In this document: in pieces, positions 7,476-15,411 of the stretch | How positions within the stretch are numbered: the stretch's first letter is position 1 | Layout: every line of letters starts with the position of its first letter | Source: SIG710 sp045604985 | GTDB lineage: Bacteria > Bacillota > Clostridia > Oscillospirales > CAG-272 | Direction: 5' to 3' | Length of the DNA: 18,005 bases | NCBI GenBank assembly: GCA_045604985.1 | Contig: JAZUPD010000029.1 | Location: forward strand, 1-18,005 | Notes under the pieces: model-generated | Databases searched by the model: none | The model's input: only the letters and a program-made list of their open reading frames with translations | Told to the model about the DNA's origin: nothing | Made by a program: the position numbers and the translations under genes

Positions 7476-7679
7476 TTAATCTATAACCGTATACCCCTCT
7501 GCCTCGATTGCTTTTTTCAGTACCTCGTCAGAAACATCTCCCCTAAGGGTTAACACGACCGTCTTTTTTTCATGGCTTACCACAGCACTCTCAACAGCTT
7601 CAAGTGCTTCAAGGGCCTTTTTAACATGTGCCTCACAATGTTGACACATCATCCCCTCGACCTTTATTATTTTTTCCAT
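7476..7679 (-). CDS. Possible separately translated CopZ-like copper chaperone inside copA
   Basis: The last 67 codons of copA, starting at an in-frame ATG (M757), encode a complete HMA domain: MEKIIKVEGMMCQHCEAHV at the start, then the usual beta-alpha-beta pattern, ending in EGYTVID. This is the size of free-standing CopZ (about 68 residues). Directly upstream on the minus strand is AAGGGAGA (7688-7695), about 8-9 bases from the ATG, a credible Shine-Dalgarno site within the coding sequence. A free chaperone could be made as well as the fused form, or the site may be a relic of a former copA-copZ gene pair whose stop was lost. The in-frame overlap and the site are seen; internal initiation is an inference. 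Confidence 0.35.
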   Translation of the reverse strand: MEKIIKVEGMMCQHCEAHVKKALEALEAVESAVVSHEKKTVVLTLRGDVSDEVLKKAIEAEGYTVID

Positions 7680-9947
7680 ATTATTTTTCTCCCTTACCGA
7701 AATTGTTTTCTTTTTACCGTATATTTTTGAAAAATTAAGTCTCAATGCATTGGTCACAACGCAAAAGCTGGAAAGTCCCATTGCCGCTGCGCCGAACATT
7801 GGGTCAAGCATAAGCCCAAACGAAATAAAAAGTCCTGCGGCAAGTGGAATGCCGATAGCATTATAAACAAACGCCCAGAAAAGGTTTTCCTTTATATTAA
7901 CGAGCGTGGCACGGCTGAGTCTTATTGCCGCCGCAAGGTCACAGAGATTGCTTTTCATCAGCACAACGTCCGCAGAATCTATGGCAATGTCCGTTCCACC
8001 GCCAATAGCAACTCCAACGCTTGCGCTTGTAAGAGCGGGCGCATCATTTATGCCGTCTCCGACCATTATCACCTTACCCTTCTCAAAAAGTCTTTTAACA
8101 ACCGCTGCCTTTTCCGTGGGAAGCACTTCGGAAATAACTTCATGGACTCCCGCAAGGGCTCCCATTGCATTGGCTGTCCTATCGTTGTCTCCTGTTAGCA
8201 TAATTACATGCATTCCCATATCCTTCAGCTCTTTTATCGCCTTTGGGCTATCCTCTCGTATTGTGTCAGCAACCGCAATTATACCGAGAAGAGTTCCATC
8301 AAGGGTAAAAGCCATAGGTGTTTTCCCCTTGTTCGCAAGCTCCTCGCATTTGCTTTTGATTTCATCAGAAAGTGTTACCTTTTCGGATATAAATTTAACA
8401 TTTCCGCCACATATCTCCTTGCCGTCTACCTTTGCGCAAAGTCCTCTTCCAGAATATGTGATAAAATCGGTAACATTCAAAAGCTCTGCCGATTCCAATG
8501 ACGCCTTTTCCATTATTGCCGCCCCCAAAGGATGCTCGCTTTTCGATTCAAGAGACGCAGCATACCGCAAAAGCATCGCCTTGTCACAACCACCGAATGG
8601 AACTATATCGGTAAGGGACGGTTTGCCTACCGTAACAGTCCCCGTTTTGTCGAGAACCACCACCCTTGCCCTTCCCATTTCTTCAAGAGAAGCTGCATTT
8701 TTAAAGAGTATTCCGTTTTTTGCCCCAACTCCGTTTCCAACCATAATGGCAACAGGTGTTGCAAGTCCAAGGGCACAAGGACAGCTTATTACAAGCACGG
8801 AAACCGCCCTTGAAAGGGAAAATCCGATATCCCGTCCGATAATAAGCCACACCAAAAATGTGACGATTGAAACAAGCATAACAGCAGGAACAAAAATACC
8901 CGAAACCTTATCTGCAAGTCTTGCAATGGGTGCTTTTGTTGCCGCCGCATCGCTAACTGTCTTTATTATCTTGGAAAGGAGTGTGTCCTCCCCCACTTTT
9001 GTTGCACGGCATTTGAGATGACCCGTGGTATTAACGCTTCCTGCAGAAACATGGCTTCCTTCATTCTTGTAAACGGGTATGCTCTCTCCTGTAAGTGCTG
9101 CTTCATTCACGGAGCTTTCACCCTCGATAACCACACCGTCGAAAGGGATTCCTCCGCCGGGATAAACAAGAAAGATATCGCCGACAATAGCATCCTCTGC
9201 CATTATCTCCGTCTCTTTTCCGTCACGGATGACCTTTGCCCTCTTTGGAGAGAGGTCGACAAGTCCTTGAAGAGCCTCGGTGGTCTTTCCCTTTGCCCTC
9301 TCCTCGAGCATTTTTCCAACTGTTATGAGAGTAAGTATCATAGCAGCAGATTCAAAATAAAGAGAATGTAAAATATTCCCCGCTGAAACCGCGTCACCAG
9401 AAAGAATTTCCACACTCATTAAAAACACCATGCAAACACTATATATAAATGATGCGGAAGCTCCCAGCGCAACAAGGCTGTCCATATTCGGAGCAAAGCG
9501 CGCAAATGCCCCAAATCCACTTATGAAAAACCGCTGATTTATCACCATTACCGCAACCGTAAGAAGCATCTGCACAATGGCTACCGCCATGGGATTTTGC
9601 GAAAAGAACCGTGGCAATGGAAAATTCCACATGGTATATCCCATGGAAAAGTACATAAGAGCAAAAAGAAAGACAAGCGAGCTTATAAGCCTTCGTGCAA
9701 GAACTCTCGATCTATCCTTCTGCGGCTCGTTTTCACTTTTTTTGTTTTTTTCAAAGGCGGATGCACCGTAGCCTGCCTTTTCGACCGCTTTTATTATATC
9801 TTCATCAGATGCTATTCCTATTACACCCATAGAGTTTGTCAAAAGATTGACCGAACAGCTCTCAACTCCTTCAATGGTACAAACAGCGGCCTCAACTCTT
9901 GCACTGCACGCTGCACAGCTCATTCCCGAAACACTAAACTTTCTCAT
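7476..9947 (-). CDS. copA: Copper-translocating P1B-type ATPase with C-terminal CopZ-like domain
   Basis: Heavy-metal P-type ATPase of 823 residues that exports Cu(I) across the membrane. Order: N-terminal HMA domain with GMSCAAC (C11, C14), membrane helices, actuator TGES (286-289), the Cu-type CPC motif in a helix (C389-P-C391), phosphorylation site DKTGT (D433), the ATP-binding HP motif (SEHPLG), GDGINDAP, and the last membrane helices ending about 745. The CPC motif and N-terminal CxxC indicate Cu(I)/Ag(I). A normal CopA would end near NALRLNFSK. Here a short linker leads to a second HMA domain from M757 with GMMCQHC (C768, C771), in effect a fused CopZ chaperone. An internal ATG with its own ribosome binding site precedes that domain. 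The start ATG follows GGAGGTG. It has its own promoter, divergent from mntP. Confidence 0.95.
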   Translation of the reverse strand: MRKFSVSGMSCAACSARVEAAVCTIEGVESCSVNLLTNSMGVIGIASDEDIIKAVEKAGYGASAFEKNKKSENEPQKDRSRVLARRLISSLVFLFALMYFSMGYTMWNFPLPRFFSQNPMAVAIVQMLLTVAVMVINQRFFISGFGAFARFAPNMDSLVALGASASFIYSVCMVFLMSVEILSGDAVSAGNILHSLYFESAAMILTLITVGKMLEERAKGKTTEALQGLVDLSPKRAKVIRDGKETEIMAEDAIVGDIFLVYPGGGIPFDGVVIEGESSVNEAALTGESIPVYKNEGSHVSAGSVNTTGHLKCRATKVGEDTLLSKIIKTVSDAAATKAPIARLADKVSGIFVPAVMLVSIVTFLVWLIIGRDIGFSLSRAVSVLVISCPCALGLATPVAIMVGNGVGAKNGILFKNAASLEEMGRARVVVLDKTGTVTVGKPSLTDIVPFGGCDKAMLLRYAASLESKSEHPLGAAIMEKASLESAELLNVTDFITYSGRGLCAKVDGKEICGGNVKFISEKVTLSDEIKSKCEELANKGKTPMAFTLDGTLLGIIAVADTIREDSPKAIKELKDMGMHVIMLTGDNDRTANAMGALAGVHEVISEVLPTEKAAVVKRLFEKGKVIMVGDGINDAPALTSASVGVAIGGGTDIAIDSADVVLMKSNLCDLAAAIRLSRATLVNIKENLFWAFVYNAIGIPLAAGLFISFGLMLDPMFGAAAMGLSSFCVVTNALRLNFSKIYGKKKTISVREKNNMEKIIKVEGMMCQHCEAHVKKALEALEAVESAVVSHEKKTVVLTLRGDVSDEVLKKAIEAEGYTVID

Positions 9948-9969
9948 TTACACCTCCGATTGTGCTATT

Positions 9970-9998
9970 ATTATACTTTTTTAGAAATTGTTTGTCAA
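9970..9998 (-). promoter_or_regulatory. Consensus sigma-A promoter of copA
   Basis: On the minus strand TTGACA (9993-9998) and TATAAT (9970-9975) are perfect hexamers separated by 17 bases. The start would be near 9963, leaving a leader of only about 15 bases before the copA ATG. No CopY-type TACAnnTGTA box is obvious. The -35 overlaps one arm of the inverted repeat shared with mntP. Confidence 0.9.
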
Positions 9999-10028
9999 GT
10001 AATATTTTGATTGACAAATATATTACTT
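9997..10028. promoter_or_regulatory. Inverted repeat between the divergent copA and mntP promoters
   Basis: AAGTAATAT (9997-10005) and ATATTACTT (10020-10028) are perfect 9-bp arms separated by 14 bases. One arm touches the copA -35 box and the other lies in the mntP promoter spacer. The two -35 hexamers (TGTCAA at 9993, TTGACA at 10011) are themselves mirror images. A single dimeric regulator bound here could control both exporters. No regulator gene is in the window and the motif matches none I know with confidence. Confidence 0.45.
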
Positions 10029-10039
10029 TGTGATAAAAT
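10011..10039 (+). promoter_or_regulatory. Sigma-A promoter of mntP
   Basis: TTGACA (10011-10016), 17-base spacer, TAAAAT (10034-10039). The start would be near 10046, giving a leader of about 37 bases with AAAGGAGC shortly before the ATG. That leader is too short to hold the yybP-ykoY manganese riboswitch that often controls mntP, so control, if any, should be at initiation. Confidence 0.85.
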
Positions 10040-10082
10040 AATAAAGTTATGACTATAACATCATGATAAAAAGGAGCTAATT

Positions 10083-10673
10083 ATGGGCTTTGATTTTACT
10101 TTTTTTATAAGTAGCTTAGCCTTTGGCACGGGACTTGCAATGGATGCTTTTTCGGTTTCTCTTGCGAACGGTCTCGGAGAGCCGAGGATGAAGATCGAAA
10201 AAATGTGTGGCATTTCGGGCTTATTTGCCTTTTTTCAGGCACTTATGCCTATTATGGGTTGGGTATGCGTTCATACCCTTATCGAATATTTTCACTCCTT
10301 TGAAAAATTCATTCCGTGGATAGCTCTCGTTCTTCTGCTCTACATCGGCGGAAAAATGCTCCTCGACGGAATAAAAAATAAGGATTGCGAATGTGATTGC
10401 GGTAAAAAGCTGACTATTTCTGCGCTTATAATTCAAGGCATCGCAACCTCCATTGATGCCCTCTCGGTAGGCGTTACCCACGCTTCGTATAATTTTACAA
10501 TGGAACTCGTTTCCTCTCTCATTATTGCCGCAGTTACCTTTATCATCTGCATGGCGGGTATCTTTATCGGCAAAAAATTCGGAACAAAGCTTGCGGGGAA
10601 GGCGGCGATCCTCGGCGGTTCTATCCTTATCTTCATAGGCATACAGATTTTCCTTAAAGGGATTTTAGGATAA
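10083..10673 (+). CDS. mntP: Manganese efflux pump MntP
   Basis: Putative Mn(II) exporter of the MntP/YebN family, 196 residues with six predicted membrane helices in two repeated halves. The duplicated metal-site motifs are AMDAFSVS (D21) and ATSIDALSVG (D125), at the positions of the essential Asp16 and Asp118 of E. coli MntP. The loop joining the halves carries an unusual Cys cluster, DCECDCGKK (C102, C104, C106), which could bind a soft metal. The ATG has AAAGGAG about 6 bases upstream. It is the only plus-strand gene and diverges from copA, giving a metal-export pair from one regulatory region. It is followed directly by a terminator. The family assignment is firm, but manganese as the physiological substrate is taken from homologues. 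Confidence 0.93.
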   Translation: MGFDFTFFISSLAFGTGLAMDAFSVSLANGLGEPRMKIEKMCGISGLFAFFQALMPIMGWVCVHTLIEYFHSFEKFIPWIALVLLLYIGGKMLLDGIKNKDCECDCGKKLTISALIIQGIATSIDALSVGVTHASYNFTMELVSSLIIAAVTFIICMAGIFIGKKFGTKLAGKAAILGGSILIFIGIQIFLKGILG

Positions 10674-10680
10674 AAAACAG

Positions 10681-10723
10681 CAATTGAAGCGGACCACAAA
10701 CAGTCACTTCAATTGTTTTTTTT
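10681..10723. terminator. Bidirectional intrinsic terminator between mntP and dxs
   Basis: CAATTGAAG (10681-10689) pairs with CTTCAATTG (10707-10715) around a 17-base loop, followed by eight T (10716-10723) on the plus strand. On the minus strand the stem is followed by CTGTTTTTTA. It therefore serves mntP from the left and dxs from the right; the dxs stop codon begins within the T run. Confidence 0.85.
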
Positions 10724-12617
10724 ATTCAAAATTACAAGCCCTGACGATATAAGGTGCGGAAACACCTGCCGCATCGAAAACCGTTTCTCCCTTACCAGGA
10801 ATGACAAAGTTATCATTTGGAGCAAGAATTATGTGTTTATATGAGCCCAGAACTCCTACCCTTTCAAGGGCATCGGTTAGCATCATGCCGCATCCCCCGG
10901 CCCTTATCTCCTCCTCAAGAAATATCAAAAGACCCCCATGCCTTGGCATATAGGGAAGAATATTCTGAGCAGCTTCATCATAAGGCTTCAGCTTCTCAAG
11001 AAGCACTATACCACATTTTTTCCCCTCTTTCTCCAGCGTCTCTTTTGCTTTCATGGCTTCGAGGACAATTCTTCCGTAAGTAACGATGAGAATATCCGGT
11101 TTTTCCCCCGCACATATATCCGAACGAAGAGAAAGCCCTTCATTTCTTTCACTTGAATAGAATGATCTTATTACTTTTTCGTCCTCTATGCCCGATGCAT
11201 ATCTGACAGCGGACGGTTTTCCGCTCTTTATTGCTTCTTCAAGTGCCATTTCAAGTTTTTTTGATGTCACGGGTGCATAAATGGTCATCCCCGGTATCTC
11301 GGAAAGAAAAGCAACGTCAAAAATTCCATGGTGCGTTGCACCGTCAGCCCCATTAAGACCGGCTCGGTCTATGCAGAGCGTTACGGGAAGCGACTGGAGG
11401 GCAATATCATGAATGATATTGTCATATCCCCTTTGCAAAAACGTGGAATATATAGCCACCACGGGGTGCATTCCCCGCACGGCAAGTCCTGCAGCGAAAG
11501 TCAGTGCATGAGGTTCTGCAATTCCAACATCAAAAAATCTCTCGGGGTGTGCTTCTCTGAAGGAGCAAAGTCCCGTTCCGTCGCACATTGCAGCAGTTAT
11601 GGCACAAATATTTTTATCTTTGCCTGCAAGCTCGGTAAGCTTTTTTCCGAAGACCTCGGAAAATGTAGGCTTGTCCGATATCTCTTTGCCCTCGGGCGGC
11701 ATCGAATGGTATCCGCCTGGGTCTTTTTCCGCCGGCTCATAGCCCTTGCCTTTTTTGGTCTTTATATGGATAACAACATTCTCGACCTGCTCCTTTGCAT
11801 TGAAAAGAGCATTTTCAATTTGAAAATAATCATTTCCATCAATGGGCCCAACATAGTAAAGTCCAAGATCCTCAAAATAATTACTTTTATAGACGGCGTT
11901 TTTTATCAACTTTTTAAAAGACGTAAAAAATAGTGAAAGAGCACTTCCCACAAGCGGGATTCTCGAAATAGCCAGTCTCGTCAGGCGTTTTGTCTTAATA
12001 TATCCCCTTGACGTTCTTATCCTTGAAAGATTTTCCGCAAAATGTCCGATGTTCTTTGATATAGACATCTCGTTTTCATTTATGATTATTATTAGACGCA
12101 GTCGGGGATCGCAGTTGTTGAGTGCTTCATGGATCATACCGCCCGTAAAAGCACCGTCACCAACAACGGCAATGGTAAACCTGTCGCTCTCTCCCTTTAT
12201 CCTGTTCGCCTCTGCAATTCCGATGGCAGCAGAGATAGATGTGCTGCTATGTCCCGTTCCAAAGCAATCATGCTCGCTCTCGCTTCTTTTTTCAAAGCCG
12301 CTGATGCCACCGCTCTGACGTAAGGTGTGAAATTCATTTTTTCTGCCGGTGACTATCTTATGTACATAGCTTTGGTGTCCAACATCAAAAATAATACTGT
12401 CACGGGGAGTGCTGAAAACACGGTGAAGGGCAAGAGAAAGCTCCACCACACCCAGATTCGATGCCAGATGACCGCCCGTTTTCTTTACATTTTCAATGAG
12501 AAATTCTCTAACCTCATGTGCAAGAGGCTCCATTTCTTCATCAGGGAGATTTTTCAGGTCATCAGCAGTATTTATTTTACTTAAAATTTTGTATTTTTCG
12601 ATTGAGTTTTCAGGCAT
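10722..12617 (-). CDS. dxs: 1-deoxy-D-xylulose-5-phosphate synthase
   Basis: Thiamine-diphosphate enzyme of 631 residues that condenses pyruvate and glyceraldehyde 3-phosphate, the first step of the MEP isoprenoid pathway. Visible motifs: GGHLASNLG with H50; FDVGHQSYVHKIVTGR (78-92); the ThDP/Mg motif GDGA (153-156) through N181; KGKGYEPAEKDP; the ThDP-activating glutamate E368 in GIAEPHA; FLQRGYDN; and DRAGLNGADGATHHG (H429). The usual AEQH motif reads AEPH here (P369), while E368 and H370 are kept. The start ATG is 6 bp after the glycosyltransferase stop, with AAGGGA overlapping the end of that gene, so it is the last gene of a murJ-GT-dxs operon. Its product feeds undecaprenyl phosphate synthesis, the carrier used by MurJ substrates. 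Confidence 0.97.
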   Translation of the reverse strand: MPENSIEKYKILSKINTADDLKNLPDEEMEPLAHEVREFLIENVKKTGGHLASNLGVVELSLALHRVFSTPRDSIIFDVGHQSYVHKIVTGRKNEFHTLRQSGGISGFEKRSESEHDCFGTGHSSTSISAAIGIAEANRIKGESDRFTIAVVGDGAFTGGMIHEALNNCDPRLRLIIIINENEMSISKNIGHFAENLSRIRTSRGYIKTKRLTRLAISRIPLVGSALSLFFTSFKKLIKNAVYKSNYFEDLGLYYVGPIDGNDYFQIENALFNAKEQVENVVIHIKTKKGKGYEPAEKDPGGYHSMPPEGKEISDKPTFSEVFGKKLTELAGKDKNICAITAAMCDGTGLCSFREAHPERFFDVGIAEPHALTFAAGLAVRGMHPVVAIYSTFLQRGYDNIIHDIALQSLPVTLCIDRAGLNGADGATHHGIFDVAFLSEIPGMTIYAPVTSKKLEMALEEAIKSGKPSAVRYASGIEDEKVIRSFYSSERNEGLSLRSDICAGEKPDILIVTYGRIVLEAMKAKETLEKEGKKCGIVLLEKLKPYDEAAQNILPYMPRHGGLLIFLEEEIRAGGCGMMLTDALERVGVLGSYKHIILAPNDNFVIPGKGETVFDAAGVSAPYIVRACNFE

Positions 12618-12623
12618 TTGCCG

Positions 12624-13751
12624 TCATCCCTTCATTTTGCATTTTTTGTCATATTCGGCTTTGTATAACTTTTGAAGCTTCTCTGTCATTACCCTTGATG
12701 TGAATTTTTTATTGAACGCATAAAGAGCATTTTCGCTCATTTTGCGTCTCAGTTCCACATTTTCATAGAGCGTTATCATGGCAGTTGCCAGCATTTCGCT
12801 GTTTTTACGCTCAAAAACAAGCCCGTTAACTCCATCCTCGATCATTGCACGGTTGCCCTTGCAATCCGAAGCGATGGCAGGAAGTGCCAGGCTCATTCCC
12901 TCAGAAAGAGCAAGGCATGAGGTTTCCGACATCGAGCAATTTACATTGACATCGGTTATATTTAAATATGGCGCAACATCACAGCAAAAGCCCGTGAAGA
13001 TTATTTTATCATCCACCGAAAGATCACTTGCAAGAGATTTCAAGCTCTCCTCAAGGCTTCCCTTTCCGACGATAAGAAAGCGCATATCGGGGTGTGATCT
13101 CGAAGCCTCTGCCGCCGCTTCTATAAAGGTCCTGTGGTCCTTTACCTCCTCAAGCCTTGCGACAATGGTGAAAACAAAATCATCCACGCCAAGTGAAAGT
13201 TTTTCACGAAGTTCCGTCTTTTCCCCATAGGTGATTTTGCGCATCGGCTCCGTTCCGTTTAGAATTACCGAGATTTTTTCCTTTTTCGTTCCTTGCATTT
13301 GGAGTATCTCGGAAGCCACCTCAGCGGTAGCTATGATACGGTCGGAATAGTAATTATTGATCGCACCGAAAAGCTGTTTGAATGGGAAGATGGTTTTATA
13401 TCTGAGCGGCATCACCGCACAATGATGGGTCTGGAAGATAAGCGGTACTTTGCATTTTTTCGCAGCAATTCTTGCGGAAAATGAAGAATGTGTATGAACG
13501 ATGTCGGGCTTTTCCTCTTTAAAAATACCGATAAGCTCCCTTGTTGCTTCTTTTTCGTATGAGGTATCCTTGCCATATTTCATGCTTATGACCTCATATC
13601 CAAGTGCTTCAACGCACTCACAAAGATCCGCATCCCTCGGAAGCACGACCTTTATATCAAATTCGGAGCGATCGAAATGTTCAAGACAGTTCAGAAGCAG
13701 TATTCCTGCGCCACCGATATTGGAGTCGCTCAAAACATGAAGAATCTTCAT
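12624..13751 (-). CDS. GT4-family glycosyltransferase
   Basis: Cytoplasmic or membrane-associated retaining glycosyltransferase of 375 residues with the GT-B fold of family GT4. The N-terminal acceptor half opens with MKILHVLSDSNIGGAG and has the THSSFSARIA and QTHH segments. The C-terminal donor half has NGT (165-167), VARLEEVKDH (R199, K204) for the nucleotide-sugar diphosphate, VGKGSLEE, and the E-x7-E motif (E276...E284) in SETSCLALSEGMSLALP. The ATG overlaps the murJ stop by 4 bp (ATGA), so translation is probably coupled. With MurJ and DXS beside it, a role in a cell-envelope glycan or glycolipid is likely. The sugar and acceptor cannot be read from the sequence. Confidence 0.9.
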   Translation of the reverse strand: MKILHVLSDSNIGGAGILLLNCLEHFDRSEFDIKVVLPRDADLCECVEALGYEVISMKYGKDTSYEKEATRELIGIFKEEKPDIVHTHSSFSARIAAKKCKVPLIFQTHHCAVMPLRYKTIFPFKQLFGAINNYYSDRIIATAEVASEILQMQGTKKEKISVILNGTEPMRKITYGEKTELREKLSLGVDDFVFTIVARLEEVKDHRTFIEAAAEASRSHPDMRFLIVGKGSLEESLKSLASDLSVDDKIIFTGFCCDVAPYLNITDVNVNCSMSETSCLALSEGMSLALPAIASDCKGNRAMIEDGVNGLVFERKNSEMLATAMITLYENVELRRKMSENALYAFNKKFTSRVMTEKLQKLYKAEYDKKCKMKG

Positions 13752-15289
13752 TTCTTTCTCCTAACGAAGTTGAAAATTTTAAATACCACGGTTCGAGTCA
13801 TGCTTTCGCCGAAAAAAATGCAAAGGAAAAAATAGATAATAGCTCCTATTAGCACGCTTACTATCATTCCGATTATTCCCGAAAAATGAGGTGAGATGAA
13901 AAATACAGCAGCTCCCATCAATATAGAAGCAACAAGCATAACAAAAATCTGAAAAACATCGACCCATCCAAGGACCTTATCGCCGCCAATATACCGAATA
14001 GCAAGATTCAGTGCAGAATTTATAAGGACCGCAAGTGATGACGAGAGCGCAATTCCACCAATCCCCATTTTTTCCGAAAGAATAATTACGAAAAGAAAGT
14101 TCAAAACGATAGAAAAAAGAGCCGTGATCATTGGCGGTAAGGTTTTCTGCTCTGCAAAAAACTTCTTTGTGCATACTTCATTGAGTGCATAAAATGGCAT
14201 TCCGAGAGCGAAGAAGCGAAGGGCCTCAGCTGTCATTTTTGCATCCAGAGCATTAAATTCTCCTCTTTGATATATAATCGAAACCATCGGCTCTGAAAGA
14301 ACCCATATTCCCACCGTTATTGGCAGAATTATCAGCATAAGAGACCTTACGGATGTTCTTGTAAGCCTTGTTTCTTCCTCGGCATCCCCCTTTGCCTTCG
14401 CCTTTGAGAAATAAGGAAAGAGCAGATTTGTTGCCACAAAGGTAAAGACTCCCACAATTATAAGATAAAGCCTGTTTGCATACCCCATTGCGGAAATTCC
14501 ACCCTCAACGGATGAAGCAAAACGCATATTTATCAGATTGCAAAAGGGCTGCACCCAAGTGCTTACGAGAATGGGCAAAGCCATTGCCATAGATTTTTTA
14601 ATATAAGGTGAACGCAAATCGGTTCTAAAAGAAAATCTGAAGCCGTTTTTTATCACAGCGGGTAGCTGTATAAGTGCCTGTACACCCCAACCAATAAGCA
14701 TGGCAAATGCAAGTCCCCATATTCCGAATCTTTCATTAAATACGAGGAAATAAAGCACCATCACAAGGTTGGAAACAAGGCTGATGAGTGCCGGAAGCAG
14801 GAAATTTCCAAAAGATTGGAGAACCCCCACAAAAGAAAATGCAAGTCCCGTAAATATTATCATCGGAAACATTATTCTCGAAAGCACTGTTGCAAGAGAA
14901 GCCGTGGAATCCGGAATATCGGGGGCAAGTATCCCAACAAGAGTGCTTGAAAAAGCAACTCCGATAACGGTCAGTGCCGAGGTTATTATTAAAATAATAT
15001 TAACATATCCGGATGCAAAATCAAGAGCCTCCCTCTTGCTCTTTTTAATAAGTATTTCATTGAAAACGGGAATAAAGGAAGCCGTTATTACGCCACCGAT
15101 AACGAAATCAAATATGATTAGAGGAAGTCTTGAGGCTGTATCGTATGCGACTGCAGCCGAGGTCGTACCGTAGGAGGCTGCAAGGAGAATATCTCTCACC
15201 ATGCCCAGTGCCTTTGACGAGAGGGTTATAATTATCATTAGGAGAGCGGTCTTTATCATCCCTCCGCTTTTTTTTTCATTCAAGTCCAC
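13748..15289 (-). CDS. murJ: Lipid II flippase MurJ (MviN family)
   Basis: Multi-pass MOP-superfamily flippase, 513 residues from the chosen start, with about 14 membrane helices. It moves lipid II, or a related undecaprenyl-linked precursor, across the membrane. The first segment, SSKALGMVRDILLAASYG followed by DTASRLP, matches the MurJ N terminus with its conserved arginines. The frame is open to a GTG at 15316, but that codon lies at the predicted transcription start. I place the start at the GTG at 15289, which has AGGGGG 5 bases upstream. It is first in the operon, and its stop overlaps the glycosyltransferase start. Adjacency to a GT4 enzyme leaves open a Wzx-like role for another glycan; MurJ is the better sequence match. 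Confidence 0.92.
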   Translation of the reverse strand: MDLNEKKSGGMIKTALLMIIITLSSKALGMVRDILLAASYGTTSAAVAYDTASRLPLIIFDFVIGGVITASFIPVFNEILIKKSKREALDFASGYVNIILIITSALTVIGVAFSSTLVGILAPDIPDSTASLATVLSRIMFPMIIFTGLAFSFVGVLQSFGNFLLPALISLVSNLVMVLYFLVFNERFGIWGLAFAMLIGWGVQALIQLPAVIKNGFRFSFRTDLRSPYIKKSMAMALPILVSTWVQPFCNLINMRFASSVEGGISAMGYANRLYLIIVGVFTFVATNLLFPYFSKAKAKGDAEEETRLTRTSVRSLMLIILPITVGIWVLSEPMVSIIYQRGEFNALDAKMTAEALRFFALGMPFYALNEVCTKKFFAEQKTLPPMITALFSIVLNFLFVIILSEKMGIGGIALSSSLAVLINSALNLAIRYIGGDKVLGWVDVFQIFVMLVASILMGAAVFFISPHFSGIIGMIVSVLIGAIIYFFLCIFFGESMTRTVVFKIFNFVRRKK

Positions 15290-15322
15290 CTTATCCCCCT
15301 TACAATATAGTTTCACATAGTA

Positions 15323-15351
15323 ATTATATCACAAATAAAGCGCAAAGTAAA
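15323..15351 (-). promoter_or_regulatory. Promoter of the murJ-GT-dxs operon
   Basis: On the minus strand TTTACT (15346-15351), 17 bases, TATAAT (15323-15328). The start falls near 15316, so the GTG at 15316 would leave no leader and the GTG at 15289, with its own ribosome binding site, is preferred. Confidence 0.75.
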
Positions 15352-15360
15352 GCAATTTAT

Positions 15361-15402
15361 AAAAAAAGGCGGCTGATTCACTTAAAAGCGGTGAAATCAG
15401 CC
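15361..15402 (-). terminator. Intrinsic terminator of the carboxypeptidase gene
   Basis: On the minus strand GGCTGATTTCAC (15402-15391) pairs with GTGAATCAGCC (15381-15371) with a single bulged T and a 9-base loop. It is followed by GCC and seven T (15367-15361). It starts 10 bp beyond the carboxypeptidase stop. Confidence 0.88.
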
Positions 15403-15411
15403 ACGTTATAA

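Noticed and set aside
7906..9021. Open frame of 371 codons on the plus strand opposite copA
   Set aside because: Antisense to conserved CopA motifs; Ser/Ala/Ile-rich composition typical of a reverse-complement shadow, with no ribosome binding site.
10040..10082. yybP-ykoY manganese riboswitch before mntP
   Set aside because: The leader between the predicted transcription start and the ATG is only about 37 bases, with no matching structure.
11328..11933. Open frame of 201 codons on the plus strand opposite dxs
   Set aside because: Antisense to the conserved DXS core with no recognisable protein features.
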